From: Reticulitermes speratus
Lineage: Eukaryota; Arthropoda; Insecta; Blattodea; Rhinotermitidae
Direction: 5' to 3'
NCBI GenBank assembly: GCA_021186555.1
Contig: JAJKFL010000006.1
Location: forward strand, 3,879,215-3,943,214
Length of the DNA stretch: 64,000 nt
Positions 1-10,799 of the stretch are shown here, one piece after another (position 1 is the first letter of the stretch; each line of letters begins with the position of its first letter). Position numbers and translations under genes: made by a program. The notes below the pieces were generated by a model, which worked only from the letters and a program-made list of their open reading frames with translations, was not told the origin of the DNA and made no database searches.

Positions 1-345
1 CACATGTAAGTTAAGTACGATACTTACGGACACATGTAAGTTAAGTACGATACGTACGGACACATGTAAGTTAAGTACGATACTTACGGACACATGTAAG
101 TTAAGTACGATACGTTACGGACACATGTAAGTTAAGTACGATACTTACGGACACATGTAAGTTAAGTACGATACTTACGGACACATGTAAGTTAAGTACG
201 ATACTTACGGACACATGTAAGTTAAGTACGATACTTACGGACACATGTAAGTTAAGTACGATACTTACCGACACATGTAAGTTAAGTACGATACTTACCG
301 ACACATGTAAGTTAAGTACGATACTTACCGACACATGTAAGTTAA
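1..345. repeat. 30-bp tandem array (cut by window edge)
   Basis: About 11.5 head-to-tail copies of a 30-bp unit beginning cacatgtaagttaagtacga. Copies are nearly identical. One unit near 110 carries a 1-bp insertion, and the last three share a g-to-c change (ttaccg), so the right end forms its own sub-family. The array runs off the left edge, so its full length is unknown. Because 30 is divisible by 3 it stays open in several frames; those open frames are not evidence of a gene. Confidence 0.97.
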
Positions 346-1999
346 GTCATTTCCAAGTTTTAAACCTTCTATCATATATTTTTACTCAAAATATGTATTC
401 TAGCATTATAACTGTAACATAATTAGCCACTACTCTTTCCTTTGTTAACCACTTCCCTGAAGATGGCCAATGGGTGCCGAAACATGTAGGAAAAGTATAA
501 TATATTTTTAAAAACTATTATATTTTTATTGTTATACATTTATTGGAATAAATACTGTGAAATGGTTTACTGCACGACCGTGGTAATGTTAAACTTGATA
601 TATAATTGTATTTTTGCAAATATATAATAACTCATTACATTCGTCCAAGGATTGTCCACTTTACAATGGTTTTCCTTCACCCAAAGTCTCCGTCTCCAGT
701 GTTCCCTTCTGTCAGCCCATGATTAGTCATATTTCGTCTTACTTGATTCATTCATCTTTCTTTGGGTCCTTCCATTCTTTCGTGTTGCCTCTTAGCAGAA
801 AATTCGTGTATCTGTAAAGCAATGAGCCTGCTAACGATCTCATAAAAACTGAAATATCTATCGTAAATGTGCGAAAAAATTTGATAAAATTTTTAAGTTT
901 GTAAACGTACAATTCGTTTATTTTAGAGAAAAAAAAGAAGATAGTACAGTCAGTACCAAAAATGTCACCTGTGTCGTCATCGCTAATATGCACGTTGCAA
1001 TGCAGTCGGCTCTTTTCTGGGCCAACAGCCGTGTTAGTGAGCCAATTGTGTTGTTCCACACTAATGCACTTTGTATAGAGCCGAATGCACAGAAATGTAT
1101 ATCGACATTAGAGACAGAGAAGCATTTGCTCTGCATTTCGCCAAGGCTCCTTCTAACACTCATTGTGTAGTTATGCCTGACATAACAAAACCAGCTGTAA
1201 TATAAGTTAATTTACCATAAACTGTTTTTTTTTAAATTATTAATTGTGTTGGTAGAAGGAAATAAGAAACCTACCAACTTTCATGTCAGTAGAATACAAA
1301 TTAAGGCCTTGAAATGACTATAGAATTAACAATTGCCTTTGTAATTCAGCCAGTTGTTGCTACATTCGTGGCTCACCATATGGTCACCGTCTATTGTTAA
1401 AACTTCTCAGACGTGAAAATAAGGAAGAGTATTAACAATTGGTGACAGTACAGTTTATATGAATAATATGTTGAAATGTTGAAAAGGACAACAGTTATGT
1501 CATCATTTTTTTGTCCATTGTGGTTACTGACCTTTCGAAATGTGAAATTCATCTGAAGATATTTTGAAAACTATTCTTCGTATTTACAGTAAAAGTAATG
1601 AGTCCCAACAATATACACGAAGTGTTTAATATTGTTAATAAACAATATAGCAACATATTAATAAATTGTGGGCTAGAAGCAGGGTAACTGAGAGGTAAAT
1701 TATGTAATACTTGTAGCAACCACTGTTCTTCACTGTGTTTAACAGAGAACCGTACTGCTTTTTACACGTAGTCGTTATAACAGCGAGTTTTGACTTTTTA
1801 AATACTAATCATGGAACATTTAAAGACAGACGTACAACCTTAGAACATTCCACAGTTTTTTTTTACATAAATTCAAGTTATTATTATGATTCATTACGAT
1901 ACATAAACGTACCTCGCAAACAGCAGAAAACTGAAACTATTATCTTTTAAAGTGTAAAATTAGGTGACTATTTTTGCCTATTTTTTTTTATTATATTCT
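346..1999. other. No gene recognised; AT-rich unique-looking DNA
   Basis: AT-rich DNA with scattered short open frames, none with a recognisable domain. Positions 456-487 (minus sense) hold the bipartite motif acatgtttcgg...ccatcttcagg found at many places in this window, probably part of a degraded dispersed element. Opposed open frames at 918-1170 have no visible motif. Confidence 0.6.
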
Positions 2000-2165
2000 A
2001 ATATGAACCAAAAAATGCACTTAAAATTGTCACAAATTCACAATAACATATTCAAAAAAACACACTACACTCCCACATGTTTCGGACCTAACTGTTCCAT
2101 CATCAGGGCGTACATAAGTCGTTCCATAAAACAATAATGATTGGTCTAATTGTACATGTAGAACT
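2000..2165 (+). repeat. Dispersed element with TTTCGG...CATCATCAGG motif
   Basis: Contains acatgtttcgg, 11 bases, then ccatcatcaggg at 2075-2108. The flanks (caaaaaatgcacttaaaa and similar) resemble those around the same motif near 39140-39250. I read this as a fragment of a dispersed MITE-like family; the edges are approximate. Confidence 0.5.
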
Positions 2166-2327
2166 GCTGGCAATTTGTCATGTAGTGAACTGTTACACAG
2201 CAGACAATAGCAGCTTTTGGATGATTCAGGGGTGTTCACGGCTGAATCATCCACATGCTGCTCTTATCCGTGATCAACCAATAATCATAATTGCACGGAA
2301 TGGAAAATATTTTTGACTAGTTATCTT

Positions 2328-2596
2328 ACTTTGCCGATCCCAGTGACCGTGCTGTCTAAGGCGTGGGTCTGCGGCCGCTCGCTTACTGGGATTGCGGGTT
2401 CGAATCCCGCCGGGGGCATGGATGTCTGTCTGTTGTGAGTGTTGTGTGTTGTCAGGTAGAGGTCTCTGCGACGGGCTGATCACTCGTCCAGAGGAGTACT
2501 ACTGAATGTGGTGTGTCTGAGTGTGATCGTGAAGCCTCGAAAAATGAGGCGGCCTAGGCCCCCCCCCAAGGGGCTGTCGAGCCATTGGAAAAATAA
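2328..2596 (+). mobile_element. tRNA-derived SINE, family B, with target-site duplication
   Basis: Starts with a tRNA-like head (ccgatcccagtgaccgtg) and has a B-box, gggttcgaatcccgcc, at about 2396-2411. A family-specific body follows (ctgtctgttgtgagtgttgtg) and it ends in an A-rich tail. The 9-bp direct repeat agttatctt lies at 2319-2327 and 2597-2605, as expected for LINE-assisted insertion. The same family occurs twice inside the foldback element at 9475-10348. Confidence 0.85.
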
Positions 2597-2728
2597 AGTT
2601 ATCTTTATATTCATAACGGAGGGCGATCAAATGGCTCCAGACGAGGTGTTATATTTGGGACCTAACGTGTGGCTACAGGGACTGGAAATGGGATCAGCAG
2701 CAGAGGAAAGCTGCTTGATTACTTTTAG

Positions 2729-2885
2729 AGCGCTCCACAGCGCTTTAAAACACAGTGGTAACTATACGTACCAGCAGTTTAAACATTAAGGACCCTGCGT
2801 TATTCGCACACACTGTATTCACTGACTTCCGCATACACTCTGAAAAAAACAGCGATCACTGCGACGCTCTTTATTGGTCACAAAG
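2729..2885 (+). mobile_element. Diverged single-copy relative of the 114-bp satellite element
   Basis: Reads gctttaaaacacagtggtaac, then a tract matching the leader of the 114-bp arrays (ctatacgtaccagcag, cgcacacactgtattcac) and a diverged piece of one monomer (aaaaaacagcgatcactg). There is no tandem repetition. It looks like an old unexpanded copy of the piggyBac-like MITE; the right edge is unclear. Confidence 0.6.
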
Positions 2886-3376
2886 TTCAATAATTCCTGT
2901 TTTCTGCATTTCCTTATGACAGACACAGATGTGTGAGAATGCGGTTAGTATAGATGTCTTGCAAACTAGAAATGTGTAGCTAGTTGTACGTACTGTAATG
3001 GTAACACAGCGAGTTTTTCATTTGGGGTACGACACTGTTTAGAAGTGATAAAGGGAGCAGATTCATCCAAAACGTCGAAACCCATCTAAAAACTACACGA
3101 CGTCACACACCAGAAGACAGTAATCTTCATAGATATAGCCGTGATACCTCAAATATTACAAACGGGAAGAAAAACTGTATTTATTTACTTATGGATTATT
3201 TCATGACGCTGTTAAAAGTCTATCTCAGAATACATAGCTTCGAGATATAGAATGATTTTTGGAAACACAAAATATTACGAAAAATGTGGAAGGAATCGAT
3301 TGTGTGTTAACATGAGCTTTTGTCCTTAATTTTCCTCTAGAGAGTAAGGAAAAACTACGAGAATCACCAGACACTA
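2886..3376. other. No gene; possible half hairpin element
   Basis: AT-rich DNA without coding signal. At 3025-3125 there is one arm of a hairpin-MITE-like sequence (ccaaaacgtcgaaa, then cgacgtcacacaccagaag), resembling the right arms at 44220-44370 and 52290-52465. I see no matching left arm. Confidence 0.4.
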
Positions 3377-3620
3377 TAGCCCAGGTTTTCCCAATTTTTT
3401 TTTTCAAGAAGGAACCCCTAAAATAATTTTTTCAATCGCCGATGAACCCCCTAGCAACAGAAACGAAAAACGAATAAACGAGGCAGTTGGTAGCACATAG
3501 AGATTGTTCCGATATTGCCAATTACCGGACAAAAATTCCCACGATATTTCGACGAATATTCGGAACGTTTAAAGGTACTTCAAAATTTTTATATATTTCT
3601 TACGCTATGTCTCGAGAAAC
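3377..3620. mobile_element. hAT-like MITE fragment (family shared with 48313)
   Basis: Contains caggttttcccaatttt followed by ggaacccctaaaat, then tgccaattaccggacaaaa and gatatttcgacgaatattcgg. The same modules in the same order are found at 48313-48490 (cagtgttacccaaacttt, tgccaatgccggacaaaag, gacatttcgagggatatttgg). The left end resembles hAT terminal repeats. The copy is old and its right edge is vague. Confidence 0.5.
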
Positions 3621-3660
3621 CCTTTAACGACGGGAGACAGTGGTAGAGAGAGTCGTCTGG

Positions 3661-3984
3661 TGGCAATTCGAACCCGGGACCTCCAAAATACGAAACGAAT
3701 TAATAAAAATGTAATAGAAGGCTGTGGTGTGCTCATAAAATGTAGTGCCTTAGCATGCCTATTTATGTGGCAATTCGAACCCGGGACCTCCAAAATGTGA
3801 AATGAATTTATAAAAATGTAATAGAAGACTGTGGTGTGCTCATAAAATGTAGTGCCTTAGCATGCCTATTTATGTGGCAATTCGAACCCGGGACCTCCAA
3901 AATGTGAAATGAATTTATAAAAATGTAATAGAAGACTGTGGTGTGCTCATAAAATGTAGTGCCTTAGCATGCCTATTTATGTGG
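3661..3984. repeat. 107-bp tandem repeat, three copies
   Basis: Three consecutive units starting tggcaattcgaacccgggac at 3661, 3768 and 3875. The last two are nearly identical; the first differs at several sites. On the reverse strand the start of the unit reads gggttcgaattgcc, like a tRNA/SINE B-box, so the unit may derive from a SINE head. Confidence 0.95.
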
Positions 3985-4434
3985 CGGAACTGAGCACAAA
4001 CACGGAAAACTTTGGGGACAAAAATAGAAAAGAGACAGCAGAATAAAAAAAATAGTAACGCTAAAAGCAGCACGGGGATGCTGAATTGTGTGTCATTGTT
4101 TTGTAAATATTTTGCACCATGTCAATTGTATAAATAGAGCTATAAATAGGAAATTAATTATGAGTGTATGTACATTAGCCAGTTTGCTATTTCCGACTAT
4201 TGCACAGGCGGTGTCTGTCTGCTATTGCAAAACAAACAGCTGTATTACTGCAACGTAACTCACCACATAATTATGCATTATGTAAAGCGACGATGAAATA
4301 TCCACGACCCATATTGTGCAGCACAAATTACACAAAATTCAGCACATTAATAACAAAAGTTAGGCGTAAATATAGAAATAATCTCTGCATCTGGCAAGAC
4401 AAAAGAGGAATCCCAGAAATATGGTGTACGTAAA

Positions 4435-4713
4435 GATAAAGGTCTCCCTAGAACAGGCCACGAAGGCCTATAGGGGGAGTAGAGGTATAGATATACTCTT
4501 TTCTTTAACCCTGGTAATAGATGGGGGTGGGTGGTCAACGCCACGCCCCGGCCGCTTTACCCCCGGGAAAGAAACCCGGTACCCATTGTATAGGAGGATA
4601 TTTGGGCCCCAGGGACGGTCTGGACGGCTGCAGAAAATCTCGCCCCCACCGGGAATCGATCCCCGGACCGTCCAGCCCGTAACGAGTCGCTATACCGACT
4701 GAGCTAACCCAAT
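4435..4713 (-). mobile_element. tRNA-derived SINE, family A
   Basis: Read on the minus strand it has an A-box-like gctcagtcggtatagcgac, a B-box ggggatcgattcccgg, the family body (gtacccattgtatagg...ccgggggtaaagcgg) and a 3' end of ggcctataggccttcg type. Other copies lie at 8474-8772 and 48515-48795, and a 5'-truncated copy at 57112-57293. Anticodon-arm changes and the long body exclude a working tRNA gene. Confidence 0.85.
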
Positions 4714-5004
4714 TTGGTGTAGGACAAAACATGTTTTTGCTAGCTGTACTAAGCTTGAACAGCTCAGGTCAACAAAGAAAGGATATCAACAAAATGGATG
4801 GGAGAAAAGGGGAGATACACTTCCCCGAAATGGATGACACAGTGTATCACAGTTGGCATTACGTTACTGAATGAGGGGAAGACGATATTTGGGACGGCCA
4901 AGAAGATGATGGACAGAAGATCTGGCTACAAAGTCCACAGTTCGCGCTACCAAATGCGACGCTAAACCATTCCAAAATATACTCCGAGTTTAATTACCAA
5001 TATC

Positions 5005-5228
5005 ACTATTCCTGAGGTCTTCGCTCTTCTGATGGTACGTTGCGCGCCGTAGGTTGGGTAACTTACCGACGTTTCGGTGCAACATGTCTGTCCCATCTTC
5101 AAGGATCAAGCAGTCCAAGAAAACTAGACTACTTGACCCTTGAAAATGGGACCCATATGTTGTCCCGAAACGTCGGTAACACACTACCAAAGTACATCGC
5201 GCAACATACCAGAAGAACGAAGACCTTA
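5005..5228. mobile_element. Hairpin MITE (gaggtcttcg...cgaagacct)
   Basis: A long inverted repeat: the left arm begins tgaggtcttcgctcttctga and contains accgacgtttcgg and cccatcttcaagg. The right arm is its near complement (ttgaaaatgggacc, cccgaaacgtcggtaa) and ends agaacgaagacctta. Related copies lie at 13958-14219, 22007-22262, 27110-27350, 31285-31460 and 45310-45495. No open frame, so non-autonomous. Confidence 0.8.
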
Positions 5229-5434
5229 ATTATACCGCACCACTATTCTTGTCTCAGCTGTAAGCTCAGATGCAATGCACGAAGTGAGGTCAACATTGAC
5301 ACTGTATTAGCGCAATTATGAATGACCTTGAAATAAACCCCAATACTTTCCTCTGTCAAAAGCCTGTAAATTTCTCCTAACATTGAAAGCTATTTAACAA
5401 TCGCGTATTAATATTTTATACGTAGAGGAATATG

Positions 5435-6000
5435 ACGCAAGATGTACACGTGACATTAAATACAGGACTTTTATGGCAAAAGCAGCATTCAACAAGAAGA
5501 CTCTTTTCACCAGCAAATTGGACTTAAATTTAAGGAAGAAACTAGTAAAGTGCTACATTTGGAGCTTAGCTTTGTGTGGTGCTGAAACGTGGACACTTGG
5601 GAAAGTGGATCAGAAGTATCTGGAAAGTTTTGATATGTGGTGCTGGAGAAGAATGGAGAAGATCAGTTGGACCGATCGTGTGAGAAATGAAGAAGTATTA
5701 CACAGAGTGAAGGAGGAGAGGAATATCGTACATACAATAAAAAGAAGAAAGGCTAACTGGATTGGTCACATCTTGCGTAGGAACTGCCTTCTGAAACATG
5801 TGATTGAAGGAAAGTTAGAGGGAAGGATAGAAATGACGGGAAGACGAGGAAGAGGACGTAAGCAGCTACTGGATGACCTTAAGGAAAAGAGAAGATATTG
5901 GAAATTGAAAGAGGAAGCACTAGATCGCATCCTGTTGAGAACTTGCTTTGGAAGAGGCTACGGACCTGTCGTAAGACAGACTGCAGAATGAATGTAGAGC
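5435..6000 (+). mobile_element. Non-LTR retrotransposon (LINE family A), 5'-truncated 3' end
   Basis: An uninterrupted frame from about 5473 to 5991 (172 codons) encodes the end of a LINE reverse-transcriptase protein: LALCGAETWTL, then FDMWCWRRMEKISWTDRVRN and KANWIGHILRRN, and a basic tract TGRRGRGRKQLLDDL. These are typical of the region after the polymerase fingers/palm in RTE/BovB-type and related LINEs; I do not assign the clade. The polymerase core and endonuclease are missing, so it is a dead 5'-truncated insertion. It ends in one copy of the 39-bp unit (gaagaggctacggacctgtc...) that is expanded at 41165 and 58226. Confidence 0.85.
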
Positions 6001-6439
6001 AATCCAGTAAATTTTACCGTAAGCACTGGAGCTACTGGAGAAGTGCACACAGGGGTGCATAAAGCCCGGCTACAAGATTTCTGGAGACACTAGATTTTGT
6101 ACCGTGGCCTCTAATAATTGTGGGCCCTCAGAATGGAACTTTCTTCACGTCACATTCGGGCGCTCAGAATTTTGAGATGGCTGCTAGGTTTTTGGTAAAC
6201 ATGTGGTCCTCTGGTATACATACAGACGGTAGAGCAGATGACGCACAGAGCTGGCCACAGAAAGCAATACGGCGTCTTGTTATCTTGGACAGGGCACCGC
6301 TTGACATCTTCTTCTAGAATTTAACCTGTTTCCACATGCCAGCGCTCCACAAAATAAAACCCTAAGTTTTAAATTTACATGCTTCGTAATAAGAAATTTA
6401 GATACAATACAACACTGTAATTCGAGTTGTCAATGTTCA
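6001..6439. other. No gene recognised
   Basis: Ordinary mixed sequence between the LINE end and the first 114-bp array. One 65-codon frame at 6120-6317 shows no domain. Confidence 0.5.
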
Positions 6440-7690
6440 TTAAGCCTTTAAAGCCCAGTGGTTACTATATGTACCACCATGTTTAACATTCACAAATTCT
6501 ACGTTCTGCCCACACAGTGTACTTATGTGTTTTGTGTGGATCTCAGAACAAACAGTGATTATTTCACTGTACAGCATTAACTGACTGGTTTGTATAACTG
6601 AGACGGAGTGTGTTTACTGTGCGGTACGGACTGTATTTATGTGTTTTGTGTGGATCTCAGAACAAACAGCGATTATTTCACTGTACAACATTAACTGACT
6701 GGTTTGTATAACTGAGACGGAGTGTGTTTACTGCGCGGTACGGACTGTATTTATGTGTTTTGTGTGGATCTCAGAACAAACAGCGATTATTTCACTGTAC
6801 AGCATTAACTGACTGGTTTGTATAACTGAGGGCGGAGTGTGTTTACTGCGCGGTACGGACTGTATTTATGTGTTTTGTGTGGATCTCAGAACAAACAGCG
6901 ATTATTTCACTGTACAACATTAACTGACTGGTTTGTATAACTGAGACGGAGTGTGTTTACTGCGCGGTACGGACTGTATTTATGTGTTTTGTGTGGATCT
7001 CAGAACAAACAGCGATTATTTCACTGTACAGCATTAACTGACTGGTTTGTATAACTGAGACGGAGTGTGTTTACTGCGCGGTACGGACTGTATTTATGTG
7101 TTTTGTGTGGATCTCAGAACAAACAGCGATTATTTCACTGTACAACATTAACTGACTGGTTTGTATAACTGAGACGGAGTGTGTTTACTGCGCGGTACGG
7201 ACTGTATTTATGTGTTTTGTGTGGATCTCAGAACAAACAGCGATTATTTCACTGTACAACATTAACTGACTGGTTTGTATAACTGAGACGGAGTGTGTTT
7301 ACTGCGCGGTACGGACTGTATTTATGTGTTTTGTGTGGATCTCAGAACAAACAGCGATTATTTCACTGTACAGCATTAACTGACTGGTTTGTATAACTGA
7401 GACGGAGTGTGTTTACTGCGCGGTACGGACTGTATTTATGTGTTTTGTGTGGATCTCAGAACAAACAGCGATTATTTCACTGTACAACATTAACTGACTG
7501 GTTTGTATAACTGAGACGGAGTGTGTTTACTGCGCGGTACGGTCTGTATTTATGATTTTTGTGTGGATCTCAGAACAAACAGCGATTATTTCACTGTACA
7601 GCATTAACTGACTGGTTTGTATAACTGAGACGGAGTGTGTTTACTGCGCGGTACGGACTGGATCTTTAAATAAAATTAAAAGTTAATCCT
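6440..7690 (+). mobile_element. piggyBac-like MITE carrying about ten 114-bp monomers
   Basis: Begins at TTAA (6440-6443) with gcctttaaagcccagtgg and a unique leader of about 70 bp (ctatatgtaccaccatg, ttctgcccacacagtg). It runs into about 10 copies of a 114-bp unit (ctgtatttatgtgttttgtg ... actgcgcggtacgga) and leaves the array through ggatctttaaata. Monomers differ mainly at ctgtacAacatt/ctgtacGcatt-type sites and a few singletons. No transposase is encoded. The exact 3' edge is unclear. Confidence 0.85.
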
Positions 7691-8473
7691 GGTGTTTAAT
7701 GTGCTGTTAAACTGAGCACTCAGTAAGTGTCCCTGTTACACATTTGTGGCAGATCTGACACCAGTAGCTTGTTCTACATAGCGTCGAAAGACATGAACGC
7801 TTAGGAACTAACAGGATGTGAAAGGACGCAGCTGTGATACAGGTTGCATTAGTGGCACTAACCGGCATGTCTGTAAGCAGGACAGCCGGTCTCGGGACTT
7901 AAACTCCAGCACTGTAAGCAGGAGTGCCAACGTGTCAACAGAGATGTTAAGTTCAGCGCTGCTAGACCTACGATGGTAGCTCGCGAAGCTCTTCTGCGCA
8001 TCGTTAAGACGTGAATGATGGCACTGAGGCCACAGGCCGTCACTGTCCGGGATACCGAGCAATGGAGCTTGTTAAATCTCGCTAACAGATGAAGGGAACC
8101 GACTGTTGGGAGAAGCATTATAGGCAAGGGCTGTGCAACAGACTGTACTCCCCCACAACCCTCGTAACTGCGACACTTGACCACATCCCCTCTCCGCTCA
8201 ACTGACCCCAATTTTATCTTATAACCCTTCTGCATGAGGCAGTTCGCAGTGGTTTAGGGGAGGTTTATACGAAAGGGTGAAATCCAAATCTTTTCAAAAT
8301 TTTCAGTTATTGGGTTTGTCATTCTTCTGGGTTGTGATGTCACATCACTGCGTAAGACAAGGTAATAGTCTCCAATAATCTCATTTTAATGGGTCAAAAT
8401 TTTCAAATCTTGTTTTTTAAAAGTTAAGGATTACATTACAAGGCAGCTATCAGGCACCACCAACATGATTTAC
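7691..8473. other. No gene recognised; moderately GC-rich stretch at 7800-8240
   Basis: Two overlapping minus-strand frames (84 and 125 codons, 7808-8235) lie here without a recognisable domain or splice context. The sequence is richer in GC than its surroundings and may be an old repeat. I would not call it coding. Confidence 0.45.
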
Positions 8474-8772
8474 GCGGGCCGCGATAGCTCAGTCGGTATA
8501 GCGACTCGCTACGAGCTGGACGGTCCGGGGATCGAATCCCGGTAGGGGGCGAGATTTTCAGCACCCGTCCAGACCGGTCCTGGGGCTCACTCAACCTCCT
8601 GTACAATGGGTACCGGCTTCTCTTTCCCGGGGGTAAAGCGGTCGGGACGTGGAGTTGACCACCCACCCCATCTAGCGCTGAGGTTAAAGAAAAAGTAGAG
8701 CTATACCTCTACTCCCCCTCTGGTCCTTTATGGTCTGTTCTAGGGTGACCTTTACCTTTACTCTTTTTATAG
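8474..8772 (+). mobile_element. tRNA-derived SINE, family A, with target-site duplication
   Basis: Head gcgatagctcagtcggtata, B-box gggatcgaatcccgg, body with acaatgggtaccggcttctc and cgggggtaaagcgg, and a tail of pyrimidine/TTTACC repeats. The 9-bp direct repeat atgatttac flanks it at 8465-8473 and 8773-8781. It is one of the best-preserved copies of this family here. Confidence 0.88.
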
Positions 8773-8781
8773 ATGATTTAC

Positions 8782-9230
8782 ACTTACAGGTTTCCAGTAC
8801 TAATTATTTATTCTAAGGCTATTACAATACATCAAATTAAAATTAAAACTTAATTTATGAAAAGTTAGATTGAGATCTCAACCCTACGTGTTACAATATA
8901 CAGGATTAAAACAAATTTATCTTTTCTTGTACAGTGGTCTGAAATTTTATCTCTCAACTTACGGGGGGGGGGGGGGGGAGGGGGGAATAAACTGACTGTT
9001 ATAGGGAAAAGGGTGCTGAGAAAAATATTTCAGGGTAAAGTACAGAATAATTAAGCAGCAGAGATATGGACTGAAAGTACACAATTTTGTAACACGACAC
9101 ATTTAGTGTTAAGAGCAAATATAAAAGTCAATTTCTAATTACGAAAGACATGAAATCCTACACTGGAGTGGAGGTTTAGCTCCACTCACTTTTAACGTAG
9201 GCGTCAGATGAAGGTGAGAGCACAGCTTCG
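8782..9230. other. No gene; poly-G tract
   Basis: AT-rich sequence with a G-run around 8963-8990. At 9165-9235 a short piece (tttagctccactcacttt...) resembles the 3' body of family A SINEs. No coding signal. Confidence 0.5.
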
Positions 9231-9273
9231 TGTTCTGGCTGATATTTCCCCGGGGGAAATATCAGCCAGAACA
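9231..9273. repeat. Perfect short palindrome
   Basis: Two 21-base arms (tgttctggctgatatttcccc and its exact complement) meet with one unpaired G at the centre. The stem has no mismatches, so it would extrude or fold strongly. I cannot assign it to a family. Confidence 0.92.
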
Positions 9274-9629
9274 CATAGAAAAGTATTATGAGCGGATTGA
9301 AAGATATTATTATCATGTCTCAAGTAAATAGTTTCTGAAGATCAGATCTGATTAAACTGGCTAAAGATGAGGTTTCATTGAACGATGTTCACAACTTCCA
9401 AATAATATCTTCATTTCCGTTTTTTCTGATTAAACTTCTGTATCAGAGTCCCAACCCTCCCAAGAGCACAGCATATTATATAAAATCGTGATCCGACAAA
9501 TGTACACCCTTTATTATCTGCTATTTAATACAGTTTATATTAAAAATAGTCCAACATGTTTCGAACTATGTTACAGTTCATCTTCAGGGACTCAATTGTT
9601 TATTACACCAGCTATACACGTATGTTGCC

Positions 9630-9892
9630 GATCCCAGTGGCCGTGCGGTCTAAGACGTCGGTCTTCGGCCGCTCGCTTACTGGGATTGTGGGTTCGAATC
9701 CCGCCTAAGGCATGGATGTCTGTCTGTTGTGAGTGTTGTGTGTTGTCAGGTAGAGGTTTCTGCGTCGGGCTGATCACTCGTCCAGAGGAGTCCTACCGAG
9801 TGTGGTGTGTCTAAAGTGTGTGATCGTGAAGCGTCGAAAAATGAGGGGGCCTAGGCCCCCTAGGGGCTGTCGAGTCATTGGAAAAAAAAATA
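9630..9892 (+). mobile_element. SINE family B in left foldback arm
   Basis: Starts gttgccgatcccagtggccg, B-box gggttcgaatcccgcc, family body (tctgttgtgagtgttgtgtg), ending at the A-run by the foldback centre. It mirrors the copy at 9940-10197, so one insertion was probably copied with the arm. Confidence 0.85.
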
Positions 9893-9939
9893 CATGTGGT
9901 ACTCATTACAATATATGTATGATACGTATATATATTTTT

Positions 9940-10197
9940 TCCCCAATGAGGAGGCCTAGCCCCTAGGGGGCCTAGGCCGCCTCATTGTTCGACGCTTCAC
10001 GATCACACTCAGACACACCACACTCGGTAGGACTCCTCTGGACGAGTGATCAGCCCGTCGCAGAGACCTCTACCTGACAACACACAACACTCACAACAGA
10101 CAGACATCCATGCCTTAGGCAGGATTCGAACCCACAATCCCAGTAAGCGAGCGGCCGTAGACTGACGCCTTAGACCGCGCGGCCACTGGGATCGGCA
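9940..10197 (-). mobile_element. SINE family B in right foldback arm
   Basis: Minus-strand mirror of 9630-9892 with small differences near the centre (extra cctagg motifs). The head is at the right end (cactgggatcggcaacat on +). Confidence 0.85.
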
Positions 10198-10456
10198 ACA
10201 TACGTGTATAGCTGGTGTAATAAACAATTGAGTCCCTGAGGATGAACTGTAACATAGTTCGAAACATGTTGGACTATTTTTAATATAAACTGTATTAAAT
10301 AGCAGATAATAAAGGATGTACATTTGTCGGATCACGATTTTATATAATCAAGAAAATGTACGGTACAAATAACATAAAGCACAGCATGTATTCCGTCACA
10401 AGTTCATGACTTAACCTCACTTCTGGACGCACAGTAATGTCCTATCTTTGTCGCAG

Positions 10457-10740
10457 GGCGGCTGGGGCCATGTGCGACAGCGGGTTCAGTCACGCAGCTG
10501 ACGGACTGAGCCGGATGGCATCGCTGGGCGTCGGCGGTGGTCCCGTCCCCGTATCGTCTGCCGCCGCCATGGCTGCTGCGGGGCTCGGGGGAGGTTCTGC
10601 AGCCACCGGTGCCAAGAAAATGCAGGACGACCATATCAAGAGACCGATGAACGCGTTTATGGTGTGGTCCAGGCTACAGCGACGGAAGATTGCGCAAGAG
10701 AACCCCAAAATGCACAACTCAGAGATCTCCAAGAGGTTAG
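10457..10740 (+). CDS. Sox21a: SoxB transcription factor, exon with N-terminus and first half of HMG box
   Basis: Codes for the start of a group B Sox DNA-binding protein, a nuclear factor that bends DNA through an HMG box. Taking ATG at 10470, residues 1-53 are a Gly/Ala-rich tail and the HMG box starts at residue 54 with [20 protein letters not shown] and continues to SEISKRL. The exon ends inside the next Gly codon at a strong donor (ttag|gtgagt), phase 1. The sequence tcctatctttgtcgcag just before 10457 looks like a splice acceptor, so an upstream 5' exon is likely; if not, the frame is open back to an ATG at 10437. Other possible starts are 10470 and 10515. The pattern fits insect Sox21a best; SoxB membership is firm, the paralogue less so. 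Confidence 0.9.
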
Positions 10741-10799
10741 GTGAGTCTCTCAGTCGACGTATGACAGGTCTAGAGTCCACTTGTCTTTATCCTTGGCTC

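Larger units (their letters stand above)
9475..10348. mobile_element. Foldback element with a SINE in each arm
   Basis: Two arms of about 410 bp in inverted orientation (9475-9892 and about 9940-10348) around an AT-rich centre of about 45 bp. Each arm starts attatataaaatcgtgatcc, contains the acatgtttcg...catcttcaggg motif and carries a family B SINE. Mirror-image 108-codon frames in both arms are a by-product. A second member lies at 50577-51240 with shorter paired ends and a different SINE inside. No transposase is seen. Confidence 0.85.

Noticed and set aside
1-345. Telomere-type repeat
   Set aside because: The unit is 30 bp and contains no insect TTAGG repeat.
7808-8235. Possible gene in GC-richer sequence
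   Set aside because: Two overlapping frames, no domain, no splice or start support.
8474-8560. tRNA genes (also at 2328, 39768, 42866, 50787, 57390, 59898, 62346)
   Set aside because: A- and B-box are present but acceptor and anticodon stems do not pair well, and each continues into a family-specific SINE body with tail.
9488-10335. Two identical-looking 108-codon proteins on opposite strands
   Set aside because: They are the two arms of the foldback element read through a SINE.
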